A stretch of 64,000 bases of DNA from Bacillus massiliigorillae (GCF_000380245.2 NZ_HG428741.1:1813761-1877760); one strand, 5' to 3'; counted from the first letter of the stretch, positions 34,970 through 44,560 are shown. A program made the numbers and translations. The notes: generated from the letters alone by a model not told the origin.

Positions 34970-36466
34970 TTATTTAAATTGTCCTACCTGCGGAAGTTGG
35001 TACGCAACTGCGATTGTCTTAGACTGACTATATGCATCTAATGCTTCTTTATTATGTTCTCGACCAACTCCACTATTTTTGTATCCTCCGAATGGTGCAC
35101 CTGATTGAAAGTTAAAGTATGAATTAATCCAAACACTTCCTGCTTCTAGCTTATTGGCGGTATCTAGCGCTTTTTCAAGATTCTCTGTCATTATTCCAGC
35201 AGCAAGTCCATAATCGACGGCATTTGCCATTTTAATTACTGCATCTATATCCTTCCAGCGTGTCACCGTTACTACCGGTCCAAAAATCTCCTCCTGTGCA
35301 ATTCTCATAGAATTTTCTGCTTCAATTATGGTTGGCTCAATGAAATAACCATGTTCATGTCCCGGTACAGTAACACGATTTCCTCCATAAAGAATTTGTG
35401 CCCCTTCATTTTTAGCAATTTCAAAATAATTTAGTATTCGTTTTCCTTGCTTCTCATTAATGATAGAAGCCAAACGAGTAGAGCGATCAGTTGGAGGACC
35501 AATTTTAACTTGTTTTGCTCTTTCAATAAGTTTTTCTACAAATTCGTCATAGATGTCATCATGAATTAAAAGACGTGATCCAAGAACACAACTCTCACCA
35601 TTAAAGAAAGTATAGCCAAGGGTTGCATTTTCAACTGCTCTATCGATATTTATATCAGGAAAAACAATGTGTGGTGATTTCCCTCCCAGCTCTAGCGTAA
35701 CAGGAAGAATTCTTTCTCCTGCTGTTTTTCCTACTAAACGACCAACACCAACACTACCTGTAAAAGTAAGTTTATTAATATCTGGATGATCGATAAGCGC
35801 TTGACCTGCCTCATTTCCGTAACCTGGTACAATATTTACGACACCTTTTGGCAAAATATCGGCTAATAGTTTACCAAATTCCATTACTGATAGACATGCA
35901 TCTTCTGCAGGCTTTAGAACAATGGTATTACCGGCTGCCAGTGCAGGAGCCATCTTAGCTGCTGTCATAATCATCGGTACATTCCAAGGAATAATCTGTG
36001 CACAAACGCCCAAGGGCTCTTTCTTCGTCATTAAATAACCATTTTGAGTTGGTCTAGAGGCACCTTCATAGTAATTCAAAATAGCAGATGCAAAATAGCG
36101 AAATTGGTAAATAGCGAGTTCATAATCTAAATCAAATTCATGAAGCGCTCTACCCGTATCCATACATTCAATTAGTTTCAACCGTTCTTGATTTGCTTCT
36201 AACGTATCCGCAATTTTATTCATTAGCGCTGATCGTTTTTCAATTGTTGTATTCGACCATTCTTGAAAAGCTGCTCTTGCTGCCTTAACTGCTAAATCAA
36301 TATCCTCTTTACCGCCACGACCAATTTTTGAAAGAGCTGCCCCTGTTGCTGCATTAATCGAATTAATGTAACCATTCGTTGCTTCAACTAATTGTCCATT
36401 AATAAATGGACCATACTTTTCATCAAATTTAATTTCACTAGGGTTAAGTTGAGCCATCGTTCTCAT
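34970..36466 (-). CDS. Aldehyde dehydrogenase
   Basis: A 498-residue NAD(P)-dependent aldehyde dehydrogenase. Conserved elements: NVPMIMTAAKMAPALAAGNT, the cofactor segment FTGSVGVGRLVG, the general base Glu in LELGGKSPHIVF and the nucleophile in FNGESCVLGSRLL. It resembles betaine-aldehyde and hydroxymuconic-semialdehyde dehydrogenases. In the island it would oxidise a semialdehyde formed after ring opening. The start at 36466 follows GGAGGAG by 7 bases. It diverges from the NCS1 permease, with two candidate Crp/Fnr-type sites between. Confidence 0.93.
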   Translation of the reverse strand: MRTMAQLNPSEIKFDEKYGPFINGQLVEATNGYINSINAATGAALSKIGRGGKEDIDLAVKAARAAFQEWSNTTIEKRSALMNKIADTLEANQERLKLIECMDTGRALHEFDLDYELAIYQFRYFASAILNYYEGASRPTQNGYLMTKKEPLGVCAQIIPWNVPMIMTAAKMAPALAAGNTIVLKPAEDACLSVMEFGKLLADILPKGVVNIVPGYGNEAGQALIDHPDINKLTFTGSVGVGRLVGKTAGERILPVTLELGGKSPHIVFPDINIDRAVENATLGYTFFNGESCVLGSRLLIHDDIYDEFVEKLIERAKQVKIGPPTDRSTRLASIINEKQGKRILNYFEIAKNEGAQILYGGNRVTVPGHEHGYFIEPTIIEAENSMRIAQEEIFGPVVTVTRWKDIDAVIKMANAVDYGLAAGIMTENLEKALDTANKLEAGSVWINSYFNFQSGAPFGGYKNSGVGREHNKEALDAYSQSKTIAVAYQLPQVGQFK

Positions 36467-36676
36467 CAAATATCTCCTCCAAATTCTTTAGTTAATAAAT
36501 CTACTTTACAGATTCAGTTTCATCTTAATAGTGAGTTTTACCATTTAAAGAGGAAATACTTAAGTTATATCTATTAGCAATGTTTGATCATTCCTAATCA
36601 AATTGAGATCACTATCAAGATCATCTAACATGCCCTAAATTAGATATAGTATAAATAATTTTTTAATTTTTTCATG

Positions 36677-36692
36677 CTAACTATTTAACATA
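36677..36692. promoter_or_regulatory. Candidate Crp/Fnr-type site (dehydrogenase side)
   Basis: TGCTAACTATTTAACA, pattern TGYTA-N6-TAACA, about 210 bases from the minus-strand aldehyde dehydrogenase start. Confidence 0.6.
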
Positions 36693-36816
36693 TTTTCGTT
36701 TTACTTTTGTAAAGTATTCATACATTCAATGAAAATATTCTTAAACAAATAGATTCTGAGAATTTGTCTATTTATTTAAGAATATTTAATTTTGCAAAAT
36801 TGATTTTTATAGGAAA

Positions 36817-36832
36817 TGTTAATGAATTAACG
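36817..36832. promoter_or_regulatory. Candidate Crp/Fnr-type site (permease side)
   Basis: TGTTAATGAATTAACG, same pattern with one end mismatch, about 320 bases from the plus-strand permease start. The rest of 36467-37151 is AT-rich with no gene. Confidence 0.55.
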
Positions 36833-37151
36833 TGAAAATAGAAGTTTAATCGATAAAATTCATATCATATTTATTTGAATATTATGTTTCATTATTCAAA
36901 TGATATAAAACAACAAGAGCTTTTTTAAAATGAAGATAAGTAAAAAACACAGTATACAAGGAGGTGGAAATAGCCAAAAGTATATTGATTGGAGGTTATA
37001 TATTGTAAATTCAATTTACAAGTAAGGTAGTAAAGTTATAGTCTTCAAAAATACATTATCATCTTATTTTGAAAGGCTAATTAGTACAAAGACAGCAATG
37101 AGGAGGCAAGTGAAAAAAGAATCAAAAAGTTCATAGAGGAGGAATATATTT

Positions 37152-38576
37152 ATGGGGATTCAGGAGCCTGATTTTAATCTAAAAACTAAAATGGATGACC
37201 ATGCATTAGAACAAGTACCAGAAAACGAAAGGAAATCTTGGATTCAACTATCAAATAATACTATGGGTATCTGCTCGACCATTCTTATTATGCTCTTTGG
37301 TGCCCTCGCAACCTTTACAGCTGGTTTGTGGTTCGGATTGTTAGCAGGTATTATTAGCCTCATCCTCGGAACTATTTTTGGATCGTTATTAGGTAATATT
37401 GCACAAAGAGAAGGATTGTCTAGCACTGTACTTACACGTTATTATGGTTTCGGAATTAAAGGTTCTGTCGTATCATCTTTAGTATTTTGCTTTATGATAT
37501 TAGGGATGTTAGCCTTGGAAAACGCCTTACTTTATCACGGAGTTTTGTTCTTTTTCAAACTAAAACCTTCTATTCCTAATGCTATCCTTATTTATGGGAT
37601 CTTCACCCTATGTTGGATTTTACTTTCTCTTTTTGGAATAAAAATCGTCTATCGAATGGCTTCTATAGCTATCTTTGGATTTTTAATTGTATTAGTATAT
37701 ATACTCGTCAATGCGATATTCTTTGGTGATAATTCAGTAGGGGATTTTCTTTCATTTGGTCCTCAATTCAGCGCTAAAGTAGGAACATCTGAATTTATAG
37801 CTGCCATTAATATCTTGATTGGTGCAACAGGTGCCTTAACCTTAGTTACAGCGGATTCTAGTCGATATGCTCGTACAAAAAAAGATGTCATATTAACAAG
37901 TTTATTTGGCAATTTAATGCAGAATATTGTGATACTACTCGCTGGAGGAATTGTTGCTTACGTAGGTATTGGATACGTTGTTGAATACTATATGACCAAC
38001 GATGGAATGACATCTGCACAAGCTCACGCAATTGCATTCGACGATATGGCTTCATTCTTTATCATACTTGGAGGAATTGTCGGGTTTATATTAATGTTTT
38101 TGGCTAATGGAAAAGCTCAGGTCTTAAATACGTATAGTGGTTCTCTAGCACTAACCAATCTTTTTGCTGCAATTGGTTGGAAAGGAAATCGCGCAATTTT
38201 TGTTGTATTAGCTAATATCGTGGCATTAATTATGATTTATTTTAACATACTAAGCCTCGTTGAAAGCTGGTTAGACGCCCTTGGTGTATTAACAACAAGT
38301 ATGGCCACCATTATAATTGTTGATTTCTATTTTGTTAAGAAACGAATCCCTTTAAACAATAACGAAAAAAGTATCGAAACCATCAACATAGCTGGTATTT
38401 TAACACTCATTTTATCCTCTATTCTTTCTCTATATCTAAGTTACGCAAAAATTTTTCCTATACCAGTTTTAGCTTCAATTGTTTTATCTATCATTCTCTA
38501 TCCTTTGTTGAGACTATTCATATTTAAACGTAAATCAGTCATGAATCAGATTACTGATCAAGATATAAACAGTTAA
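37152..38576 (+). CDS. NCS1-family permease
   Basis: A 474-residue membrane protein of about 12 helices, from the purine/cytosine permease (NCS1) family: SNNTMGICSTILIMLFGALA, GNIAQREGLSSTVLTRYYGFG and the late segment ADSSRYARTKKD. NCS1 proteins import nucleobases, allantoin, hydantoins or related N-heterocycles. It is therefore the best clue to the class of compound this island uses. AGAGGAGG lies 9 bases before the ATG. Monocistronic. Confidence 0.9.
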   Translation: MGIQEPDFNLKTKMDDHALEQVPENERKSWIQLSNNTMGICSTILIMLFGALATFTAGLWFGLLAGIISLILGTIFGSLLGNIAQREGLSSTVLTRYYGFGIKGSVVSSLVFCFMILGMLALENALLYHGVLFFFKLKPSIPNAILIYGIFTLCWILLSLFGIKIVYRMASIAIFGFLIVLVYILVNAIFFGDNSVGDFLSFGPQFSAKVGTSEFIAAINILIGATGALTLVTADSSRYARTKKDVILTSLFGNLMQNIVILLAGGIVAYVGIGYVVEYYMTNDGMTSAQAHAIAFDDMASFFIILGGIVGFILMFLANGKAQVLNTYSGSLALTNLFAAIGWKGNRAIFVVLANIVALIMIYFNILSLVESWLDALGVLTTSMATIIIVDFYFVKKRIPLNNNEKSIETINIAGILTLILSSILSLYLSYAKIFPIPVLASIVLSIILYPLLRLFIFKRKSVMNQITDQDINS

Positions 38577-38595
38577 TTAAGTTTATAGGAAGAAA

Positions 38596-38651
38596 AAATA
38601 GAACCAAGATAATAACCTTAATCGAAAAGGGCTATTTACTCGGTTCTATTT
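38596..38651 (+). terminator. Rho-independent terminator
   Basis: AAATAGAACC (38596-38605) pairs with GGTTCTATTT (38642-38651). The loop contains a small further stem. It ends the permease gene. Confidence 0.75.
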
Positions 38652-38844
38652 GCTATTCATAAAAATTTCAACTTTTCATTTAATGATTAATTCTTCATTA
38701 TAGATTTGTTATGAATTGTTATTATTTTTAAATCATTTGGTACTATTATTTTTCCTAAAAAAACTTGTTCAGATAGTTCCTAACATATTGATTTTAAATT
38801 TTCTCATTTAAAAGCACCTTATATTTATAGGATAATGAAAATAA

Positions 38845-40209
38845 TTATTGTGGAGTGTTTTGTTCATACGAATAACCGAATTGATAGAGTAAAGATTCTT
38901 CACCATGCATTCCAATTAATTGGAATCCTATAGGAAGACCATTAGTTGACAAGCCACATGGTACAGATAAACTAGGATTACCAGTATAGTTAGTTGGAGA
39001 GGTGAGCCTTAATAGTGCATGTCTAACATGCTCTATATTATCACCTAGGACCAATTCCCTTTGATTAATATTTGTAGGGAGGATTGGAAGGGTGGGAGTT
39101 AATAATATATCAACTTCCTCAAATACATTATTATAACCATTGATTAATTGTTGTCTTTTTTGCTGTGCTGTAACGTACTCATATCCAAGGACATTCTTAC
39201 TGGATTGTAACCGTTCATAAACTTCAGAATCGTAATCTATACCATGTTTTCTTATGTTCTCAGCATGTACTGCATAAGCCTCGGCTTGGATCGTAATTAT
39301 CTGTGATTCAGAAATTTCTTCTATTCCACGAAGTTCTATTTCTTTAATAAATGCACCTTGTTCTTGGAATACCTTAATCACCTTATCTATCGCTGTTTTC
39401 ACTTCTTTATCAATGTTATTAAAATAGTAAGATGGCAATCCAATCACTTTTCCAGCAATGCTCTGTCCAATTAAACGTGTATAGTTTTCTCTTGTTCTGT
39501 TAATTGAGTGAACATCTTTTGAATCATATCCAGCCAATAAATTAAGCATTATAGCATTATCTTTTACCGTTTTCGTCATAGGACCAGGATGATCTAGTGT
39601 ATATGCAGTATTATATATGCCATATTTGCTGATTAAACCAAAGGTAGGTTTCATTCCCACAATTCCACATGCTGAAGCGGGTATTCTTATTGACCCCCCA
39701 GTATCTGTTCCTAATGCAGCAAAAGCCATATCTGCTGCAATTGCTGCAGCAGAACCACTACTTGAGCCTCCAGTAATTTTATTTGGGTTGTAAGGATTTC
39801 TACAAGGTCCAATAAAGGATCTATCTCCAGTTGGACCGTATGCGAATTCATGATTATTAGCTTTACCAATAATGATAGCGCCAGCGTCTATTAATTTATT
39901 AATGACTGTTGCATTATAAGAAGGAACAAAATTCTTATATAGCTTAGAACCCATAGTAGTTCGTATTCCTTGTGTAAATATGACATCTTTTATAGCGACC
40001 GGTATCCCATGAAATGGTCCTTTAACTATTCCTTTACTTATTTCTTTCTCTGCAAGGGTGGCAGCTTCTAGAGCTTCTTCTTCGCAAACAGTTATAAAAA
40101 TATTGTAAATGGAATTTTTCTTCTCAATTGAATTTAAAGAATGTTTCACAATTTCTATAGGTGATATTTTCTTTTCAATCAATGCTTCAGATAATGATAA
40201 TAGATTCAT
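38845..40209 (-). CDS. Amidase (amidase-signature family)
   Basis: A 454-residue amidase-signature enzyme with an intact Ser-cisSer-Lys triad: Lys in GIPVAIKDVIF (about 73), the glycine/serine stretch GGSSSGSAAAIAADMAFAAL and GTDTGGSIRIPAS. It resembles GatA but lacks neighbouring gatC and gatB, so it is a free-standing amidase. It lies 9 bases downstream of the VOC dioxygenase-like gene, in the same operon. It may hydrolyse an amide produced from a nitrogen-containing ring. GGAGT precedes the ATG. Confidence 0.9.
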   Translation of the reverse strand: MNLLSLSEALIEKKISPIEIVKHSLNSIEKKNSIYNIFITVCEEEALEAATLAEKEISKGIVKGPFHGIPVAIKDVIFTQGIRTTMGSKLYKNFVPSYNATVINKLIDAGAIIIGKANNHEFAYGPTGDRSFIGPCRNPYNPNKITGGSSSGSAAAIAADMAFAALGTDTGGSIRIPASACGIVGMKPTFGLISKYGIYNTAYTLDHPGPMTKTVKDNAIMLNLLAGYDSKDVHSINRTRENYTRLIGQSIAGKVIGLPSYYFNNIDKEVKTAIDKVIKVFQEQGAFIKEIELRGIEEISESQIITIQAEAYAVHAENIRKHGIDYDSEVYERLQSSKNVLGYEYVTAQQKRQQLINGYNNVFEEVDILLTPTLPILPTNINQRELVLGDNIEHVRHALLRLTSPTNYTGNPSLSVPCGLSTNGLPIGFQLIGMHGEESLLYQFGYSYEQNTPQ

Positions 40210-40218
40210 AGGAACTCC

Positions 40219-41127
40219 TTATTGAAATTTCTTTGCAGCATAATCCAATAATGTTTTTTCATACTTTGTACCCCACGCGGCATTATCATCCCAATATCTT
40301 GGCTTCATTGGAAAATCCTCATGCCATGGTCGTGGATCAAAATAACCTAATCCAGTAATTAATTGATCCATATCCATAAATAACTCAACTAAGTTACCAT
40401 CTGGATCATGATGATAAGCTGCAATATTGTGACCTGCTGTATGTCTAGTCGGACCCCAGACAATCGGAATATTATTTTTCGCTAATATATCGAAACTTTG
40501 GTACTGATGACTGGCATCTCTTAATTCAAAAGCAATATGATATAAATTGGATTGGCCAACTAACTTACCAAGATTAGACACATTCAACACATGATGATCA
40601 TTATTACACGTAAGGAAATTCGCTCGCTCATCAATACAATCAGTAAAATAGAAATTCAATACTTCTTGATAAAATTTAGCTGTCTTTATTGGATCCATAG
40701 AAGCTAAAGCTAAATGACCTAATTTGTTTGGGACTATTCCATTCTCTTTAAAGCGTGGAGCTGGTGTATCTATATTTGTATAAAGATGTAATACAAATCC
40801 ATCAGGATCTTTAAATTCTAACATTTCTGATATACCTGGTTCTGCATCTGTTTTTAATTCAGCAGAAATCCCCTTAGCTTGTAATTGTTTTTTTACGTCG
40901 AGAATTGATACTTGACTATCTAATTGAAAGCCAATTCCAAATAAATTACTTTCATTAGAAGGAGTTAAAATAATATTATGATGATCAAGACCTGTACTAA
41001 AATATCTTTTACCATCATCTCCTTTTTCTACTAACGAAAGCCCCATTACATTAGAATAATATTCTTCCATCCCCTCAATATCTTTCACCAAAAGTTCAGC
41101 ATAGCCAAGTTTACTAGGCTTAATCAT
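40219..41127 (-). CDS. Two-domain VOC protein, extradiol dioxygenase-like
   Basis: A 302-residue protein with two VOC modules: residues about 4-120 (LGYAELLVKDIEGMEEYY) and about 135-265. The second has the 2-His-1-Glu iron site expected of type I extradiol dioxygenases: His in KLGHLALAS, His in LYHIAFEL and Glu in GNLVELF. The segment AAYHHDPDGN is also typical. It may cleave a catechol-like or dihydroxy-heterocyclic ring. The start at 41127 has AAAGGGGAC upstream. It is the first gene of a two-gene operon with the amidase and has its own candidate Crp/Fnr-type site. Confidence 0.88.
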   Translation of the reverse strand: MIKPSKLGYAELLVKDIEGMEEYYSNVMGLSLVEKGDDGKRYFSTGLDHHNIILTPSNESNLFGIGFQLDSQVSILDVKKQLQAKGISAELKTDAEPGISEMLEFKDPDGFVLHLYTNIDTPAPRFKENGIVPNKLGHLALASMDPIKTAKFYQEVLNFYFTDCIDERANFLTCNNDHHVLNVSNLGKLVGQSNLYHIAFELRDASHQYQSFDILAKNNIPIVWGPTRHTAGHNIAAYHHDPDGNLVELFMDMDQLITGLGYFDPRPWHEDFPMKPRYWDDNAAWGTKYEKTLLDYAAKKFQ

Positions 41128-41349
41128 ATTTTTGTCCCCTTTCAATCTCGTTAATAAATAAAAATGAAGAATGTTAATATCTACATTCCAAAAATTACCA
41201 ATCTAATAAAATCTAATACACCATTACCAAATTAAATCTCCTCCATTTTTAAGTTAATAATAAGAATTTTTAGAAGTAGTGAACGTAATTTTTCAGTAAA
41301 ACTCTTCCTCTTGTTAATATTACTTTACACAACAAATCACATATTCTTA

Positions 41350-41365
41350 TGCTAACTAATTAACA
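41350..41365. promoter_or_regulatory. Candidate Crp/Fnr-type site upstream of VOC/amidase operon
   Basis: TGCTAACTAATTAACA, pattern TGYTA-N6-TAACA, about 220 bases before the minus-strand start at 41127. The interval 41128-41592 holds no gene that can be supported. Confidence 0.6.
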
Positions 41366-41592
41366 TTTTCAAATATTTTGTACATCTAACAATTCATCAA
41401 ACTTTTATAAAGTTAGGTTAGATACGTAGGATTATTATTTTCTTAAAATGTAGTATATAATTCAATGGTAATCGACGTTCTAAAGTTTTAAGAGGAATTA
41501 TTCAAAATTGAGATTTATGAGGGTTTTGAGATTGTATGTAGTTATAATAATTGAGCCAAATAGTAGCAATTTAAGTCATTCATTTATAAATC

Positions 41593-41621
41593 AAAAAAAG
41601 CACCCCATTAGGTGCTTTTTT
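41593..41621 (-). terminator. Rho-independent terminator
   Basis: AAAAAGCACC-CCATTA-GGTGCTTTTTT, nearly symmetric. It ends the 108-residue hypothetical gene on the minus strand and insulates the catabolic island. Confidence 0.85.
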
Positions 41622-41946
41622 ATTCTAAAACATATTCAATATAATTACCGAATCCTTTTTGAACTGGTAATTTTTTGTTTTTTAACTCGGACCAAATTTT
41701 TCGATCTAAATCATATGCGCCTTTTTTATGCAAATCATTAAGTTCTTTCTCACTAATATGGACATCATAATATTTTTCATTAAGTTTAATAGATAGTTGA
41801 TAGTCGTTGAATTTCATAACAAATACTTCATATGAAGAATCCCACTCACGTAACTGAAGTTCAATAGTTGATGCAACATGCTGTAAAAAATCTTCTGCTC
41901 CTAAGTTCAGTGATAAATAATTTCTAGTCATCCCATTGATGTTCAT
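41620..41946 (-). CDS. Hypothetical protein
   Basis: A 108-residue soluble protein (MNINGMTRNYLSLNLGAED, then LDRKIWSELKNKKLPVQ). The ATG at 41946 has GGGAGAG upstream; an upstream ATG adding 18 residues has no such site. Mixed alpha/beta, no signal peptide and no recognised domain. Confidence 0.6.
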   Translation of the reverse strand: MNINGMTRNYLSLNLGAEDFLQHVASTIELQLREWDSSYEVFVMKFNDYQLSIKLNEKYYDVHISEKELNDLHKKGAYDLDRKIWSELKNKKLPVQKGFGNYIEYVLE

Positions 41947-42152
41947 GAACAATCTCTCCCTAAAAAACGTATTTTTCAATAATACTAAATGAGAATTCAA
42001 CTATCTTAAACTTCATGATTTTTCATCCAAAACTTCTATTTATTAAGGTAAATATAACACTAGTCAGAATACTCTGTAAAGAAAGTTGACTTCAAAAACT
42101 ATATTAAAATATAATTTCCTTTTACTTACCTAAAGTTTCTATAGATGCCGTA

Positions 42153-43361
42153 TTACTCTTTATGTTGATATGCACACTTCTTACGAAAAGCGATTAATCT
42201 CTCAATATCATATTGCCATTCTGCAATACAATAATCATAGCGTTCAGTTCCATTTCTTTGTGATTTAAACCTACTTATAATACATGACAATTTGTCAATC
42301 ACTTCTTGGATGGAATATTGTTTAAGTATTCGTTTCTCAAGTATTTGCCATCGATCAATACGGCTGATTTTAGTGGAATAGCCATTTTCACTCAGAAATG
42401 AAGTGTCGTTGTTATGGCTCCGTTGTGGTGAACTTTCAGAATTGCTCCTCATTGTAATATGTGGAATTCCTTCTTGATTATTATTCAAATAATCAGCCAA
42501 TATTTCTGCTGCTGAATAAAAACCACGTTCTTTTGCTATTTCTAACGCATTCTTTCCTTCAACATTTTTGATATGAATATCTGCCCCAATACTTAAAAGG
42601 AATTGAATATAATTTAATAAATATTCTTCTCCGTGCATACTATAATTTTCAAAATAACAAGCATGCATTAAAGCTGTATACCCTTCAACATCTTGAAGGT
42701 TAACATCTGCTCCAGCTTGATATAATACTTTTGTTGTTTCATAAAAATCAGATTCCCCATTAAGCTCTACACCTAGTATCGCAAGCATGATTGGCGAATG
42801 TCCAAACTTATTCTGCATATTAACATCTAACCCTCTGAAAATGAGATATTGTAGGAGAATAGGATTACATCCCGAATATGCTGCATGATGTATATAAGAA
42901 TCGTCATTTTGATCTTTATAAAAAATATCATCTGCGAACGTTAACAGATTAAATGCCACTTGTACATTATTCTGAGAGATAGCATCTTCTATTAAACTGC
43001 TATTCTGATTAAGTTGCGCACCAGAATTAATTAAAATTCTTACAGTCATGAAATCTCCACCAGATGCAGATTTTCCTAATGCTTTGTTTAGTTGATATGG
43101 TGTATAGGTAATTTCTCTTAATACTTTCATTAAGAATTCATTATTACCTTTTCTACTTAATAAATATAATAATTCCTCTTGTGTTTCTTCTGTACTATTT
43201 AAATGATAGTTTTCTTCAAATAAAAAACGAATGGTATCTTGTTTATTGTGCTTAACGGCTAATAATAAAGGATCGTCAGTTAAACAATATTTTTGATCAT
43301 TTTCTAAGTTTAAGAGTAAATACTCGACATCATCCTCTTTAACTGCTTGTTTTATATCCAT
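42153..43361 (-). CDS. Ankyrin-repeat protein
   Basis: A 402-residue protein whose first 290 residues are ankyrin repeats: DDPLLLAVKHNKQDTIRFLF, DSYIHHAAYSGCNPILLQYL, NKFGHSPIMLAILGVELNGE, VEGYTALMHACYFENY and VEGKNALEIAKERGFYSAAE. A Ser/Asn-rich linker (about 300-330) leads to a helical C-terminal region rich in Arg and Lys (RIDRWQILEKRILKQYSIQE) without known motifs. Repeats of this type bind proteins. No signal peptide is present, so an intracellular partner is likely. AAGGAGCAAAAAGGG lies before the ATG. Confidence 0.88.
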   Translation of the reverse strand: MDIKQAVKEDDVEYLLLNLENDQKYCLTDDPLLLAVKHNKQDTIRFLFEENYHLNSTEETQEELLYLLSRKGNNEFLMKVLREITYTPYQLNKALGKSASGGDFMTVRILINSGAQLNQNSSLIEDAISQNNVQVAFNLLTFADDIFYKDQNDDSYIHHAAYSGCNPILLQYLIFRGLDVNMQNKFGHSPIMLAILGVELNGESDFYETTKVLYQAGADVNLQDVEGYTALMHACYFENYSMHGEEYLLNYIQFLLSIGADIHIKNVEGKNALEIAKERGFYSAAEILADYLNNNQEGIPHITMRSNSESSPQRSHNNDTSFLSENGYSTKISRIDRWQILEKRILKQYSIQEVIDKLSCIISRFKSQRNGTERYDYCIAEWQYDIERLIAFRKKCAYQHKE

Positions 43362-43545
43362 CCCTTTTTGCTCCTTTAATAAATAATCTTAATAATTACT
43401 ATACATTATTTTGTGAATAATTTGCATACCTTTACCTTCCCAGTTTTATTCATTTATACAATTAACCTTATTCAATTTTTAAATAAGTACTTGCGATTGT
43501 TATATTATTAGAATAGATATTCACTTAAGTGCTGGTGTTTATTTA

Positions 43546-43570
43546 CTATTGAAAATTCAGAACATTGTTT
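43546..43570. repeat. 25-base direct repeat, left copy
   Basis: The first 9 bases read CTATTGAAA and the last 15 TTCAGAACATTGTTT. The copy at 50764-50788 is identical except for one base. The two copies, in the same orientation, bracket a 7.2-kb segment holding the GntR-sugar-acid operon and cotJABC. Confidence 0.5.
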
Positions 43571-43612
43571 TAGAAGAAATATATATTTCTTTTATTCCTA
43601 GTTTAAATACGC

Positions 43613-43657
43613 AAAATGCCAAGTTTACATAATATGTTTATGTAAACTTGGCATTTT
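43613..43657 (-). terminator. Rho-independent terminator of the GntR gene
   Basis: Perfect 20-base arms (43613-43632 and 43638-43657) with a 5-base loop, starting AAAATGCCAAG and ending CTTGGCATTTT. It lies downstream of the minus-strand regulator gene. Confidence 0.85.
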
Positions 43658-43713
43658 ATTTATACTAAATTTACAAATGTCCGTGATCCAGCTTATAGTA
43701 AAGATAAAAATGA

Positions 43714-44331
43714 TTAACTAATAGTATGAAGATAAAAATTCAGATCCGCTTCTAAATGTTTTTTCATAAGTGATTCTGCTTTTTGACCATCTCTAGCAAG
43801 AATCGCATTATAAATATCTTCATGCTCTTCTATTAATAAAGGTCGATTGTAAATCACAACAGTCTTTCTAAACAAGTAAATGATTGATTGCATACGATCA
43901 ATTATATCAATCATGATTGGATTATTACTGGCTTTTACAATATCATTATGAAAACATTCGTTAGCAGCCATGATTTCATCTTTTGTACCTGTTTTTCCTA
44001 AGTTGATATATTCATACAATTTTTTAATTTCATCTTCTTTCAAATAAGTAGCCGCACAATTCGCTGCATATCCTTCTATGAGAATACGAACTTGAAACAT
44101 ATTACGTAAATCTTTCTCTGTAGGAATGACTACTCTTTTTTTAACGATTAATCCTTCCTGTTCTAACTTACGAATTGATTCCCTTACCGGAGTTCGACTA
44201 ACGCCTAGTTCATTCGCTAATTTATCTTCTGTTATTTTGGTTCCCCCTGGAATTTCCCCATTAAGGATTTTTTCACGTAATATTTCATAACATTGTTGAT
44301 ACGATGGTTGAGTACGGTTGCTATTCTGCAT
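43714..44331 (-). CDS. GntR-family regulator, FCD/FadR subfamily
   Basis: A 205-residue regulator: winged helix (about 10-75, REKILNGEIPGGTKITEDKL, ELGVSRTPVRESIRKLEQEG) and FCD ligand-binding domain (about 85-200) with metal-type residues (NECFHNDIVKA, EEHEDIYNAIL). The start at 44331 follows GAGGTGATT. It diverges from the sugar-acid operon, and the intergenic region has repeated TTGTATACAA palindromes. It is therefore the likely local regulator, releasing DNA when a sugar acid or its derivative binds. Confidence 0.92.
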   Translation of the reverse strand: MQNSNRTQPSYQQCYEILREKILNGEIPGGTKITEDKLANELGVSRTPVRESIRKLEQEGLIVKKRVVIPTEKDLRNMFQVRILIEGYAANCAATYLKEDEIKKLYEYINLGKTGTKDEIMAANECFHNDIVKASNNPIMIDIIDRMQSIIYLFRKTVVIYNRPLLIEEHEDIYNAILARDGQKAESLMKKHLEADLNFYLHTIS

Positions 44332-44560
44332 AAGAATCACCTCAGTCTGCTTTCTACAAATTGATTTATGTACAATATAATGTTGCATTTGAATCATTAA
44401 ACTGATTTCTATATATGTTTACGAATATCTGTGTATTAGTTTAAAAACAATACTTTACTTAAAAGTGCCGACAAAATAACTTAAATCCTTTTCTAAGCCC
44501 TACTTATATTACCAAATCCTTATCCAAAAAAACATAAAATGAACCAAATCTCAAAAAAAT

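Noticed and set aside
34970..36466. Betaine aldehyde dehydrogenase as a specific name
   Set aside because: Motifs are shared by many aldehyde dehydrogenases, and the context is catabolic rather than osmoprotective.
25066..41365. Identification of the island as the known pyridine pathway
   Set aside because: LLM monooxygenase, flavin reductase and ALDH match in type, but the VOC, FAH, ThDP, PYROXD2-like and cyclase genes do not belong to that pathway and no sequence comparison could be run.
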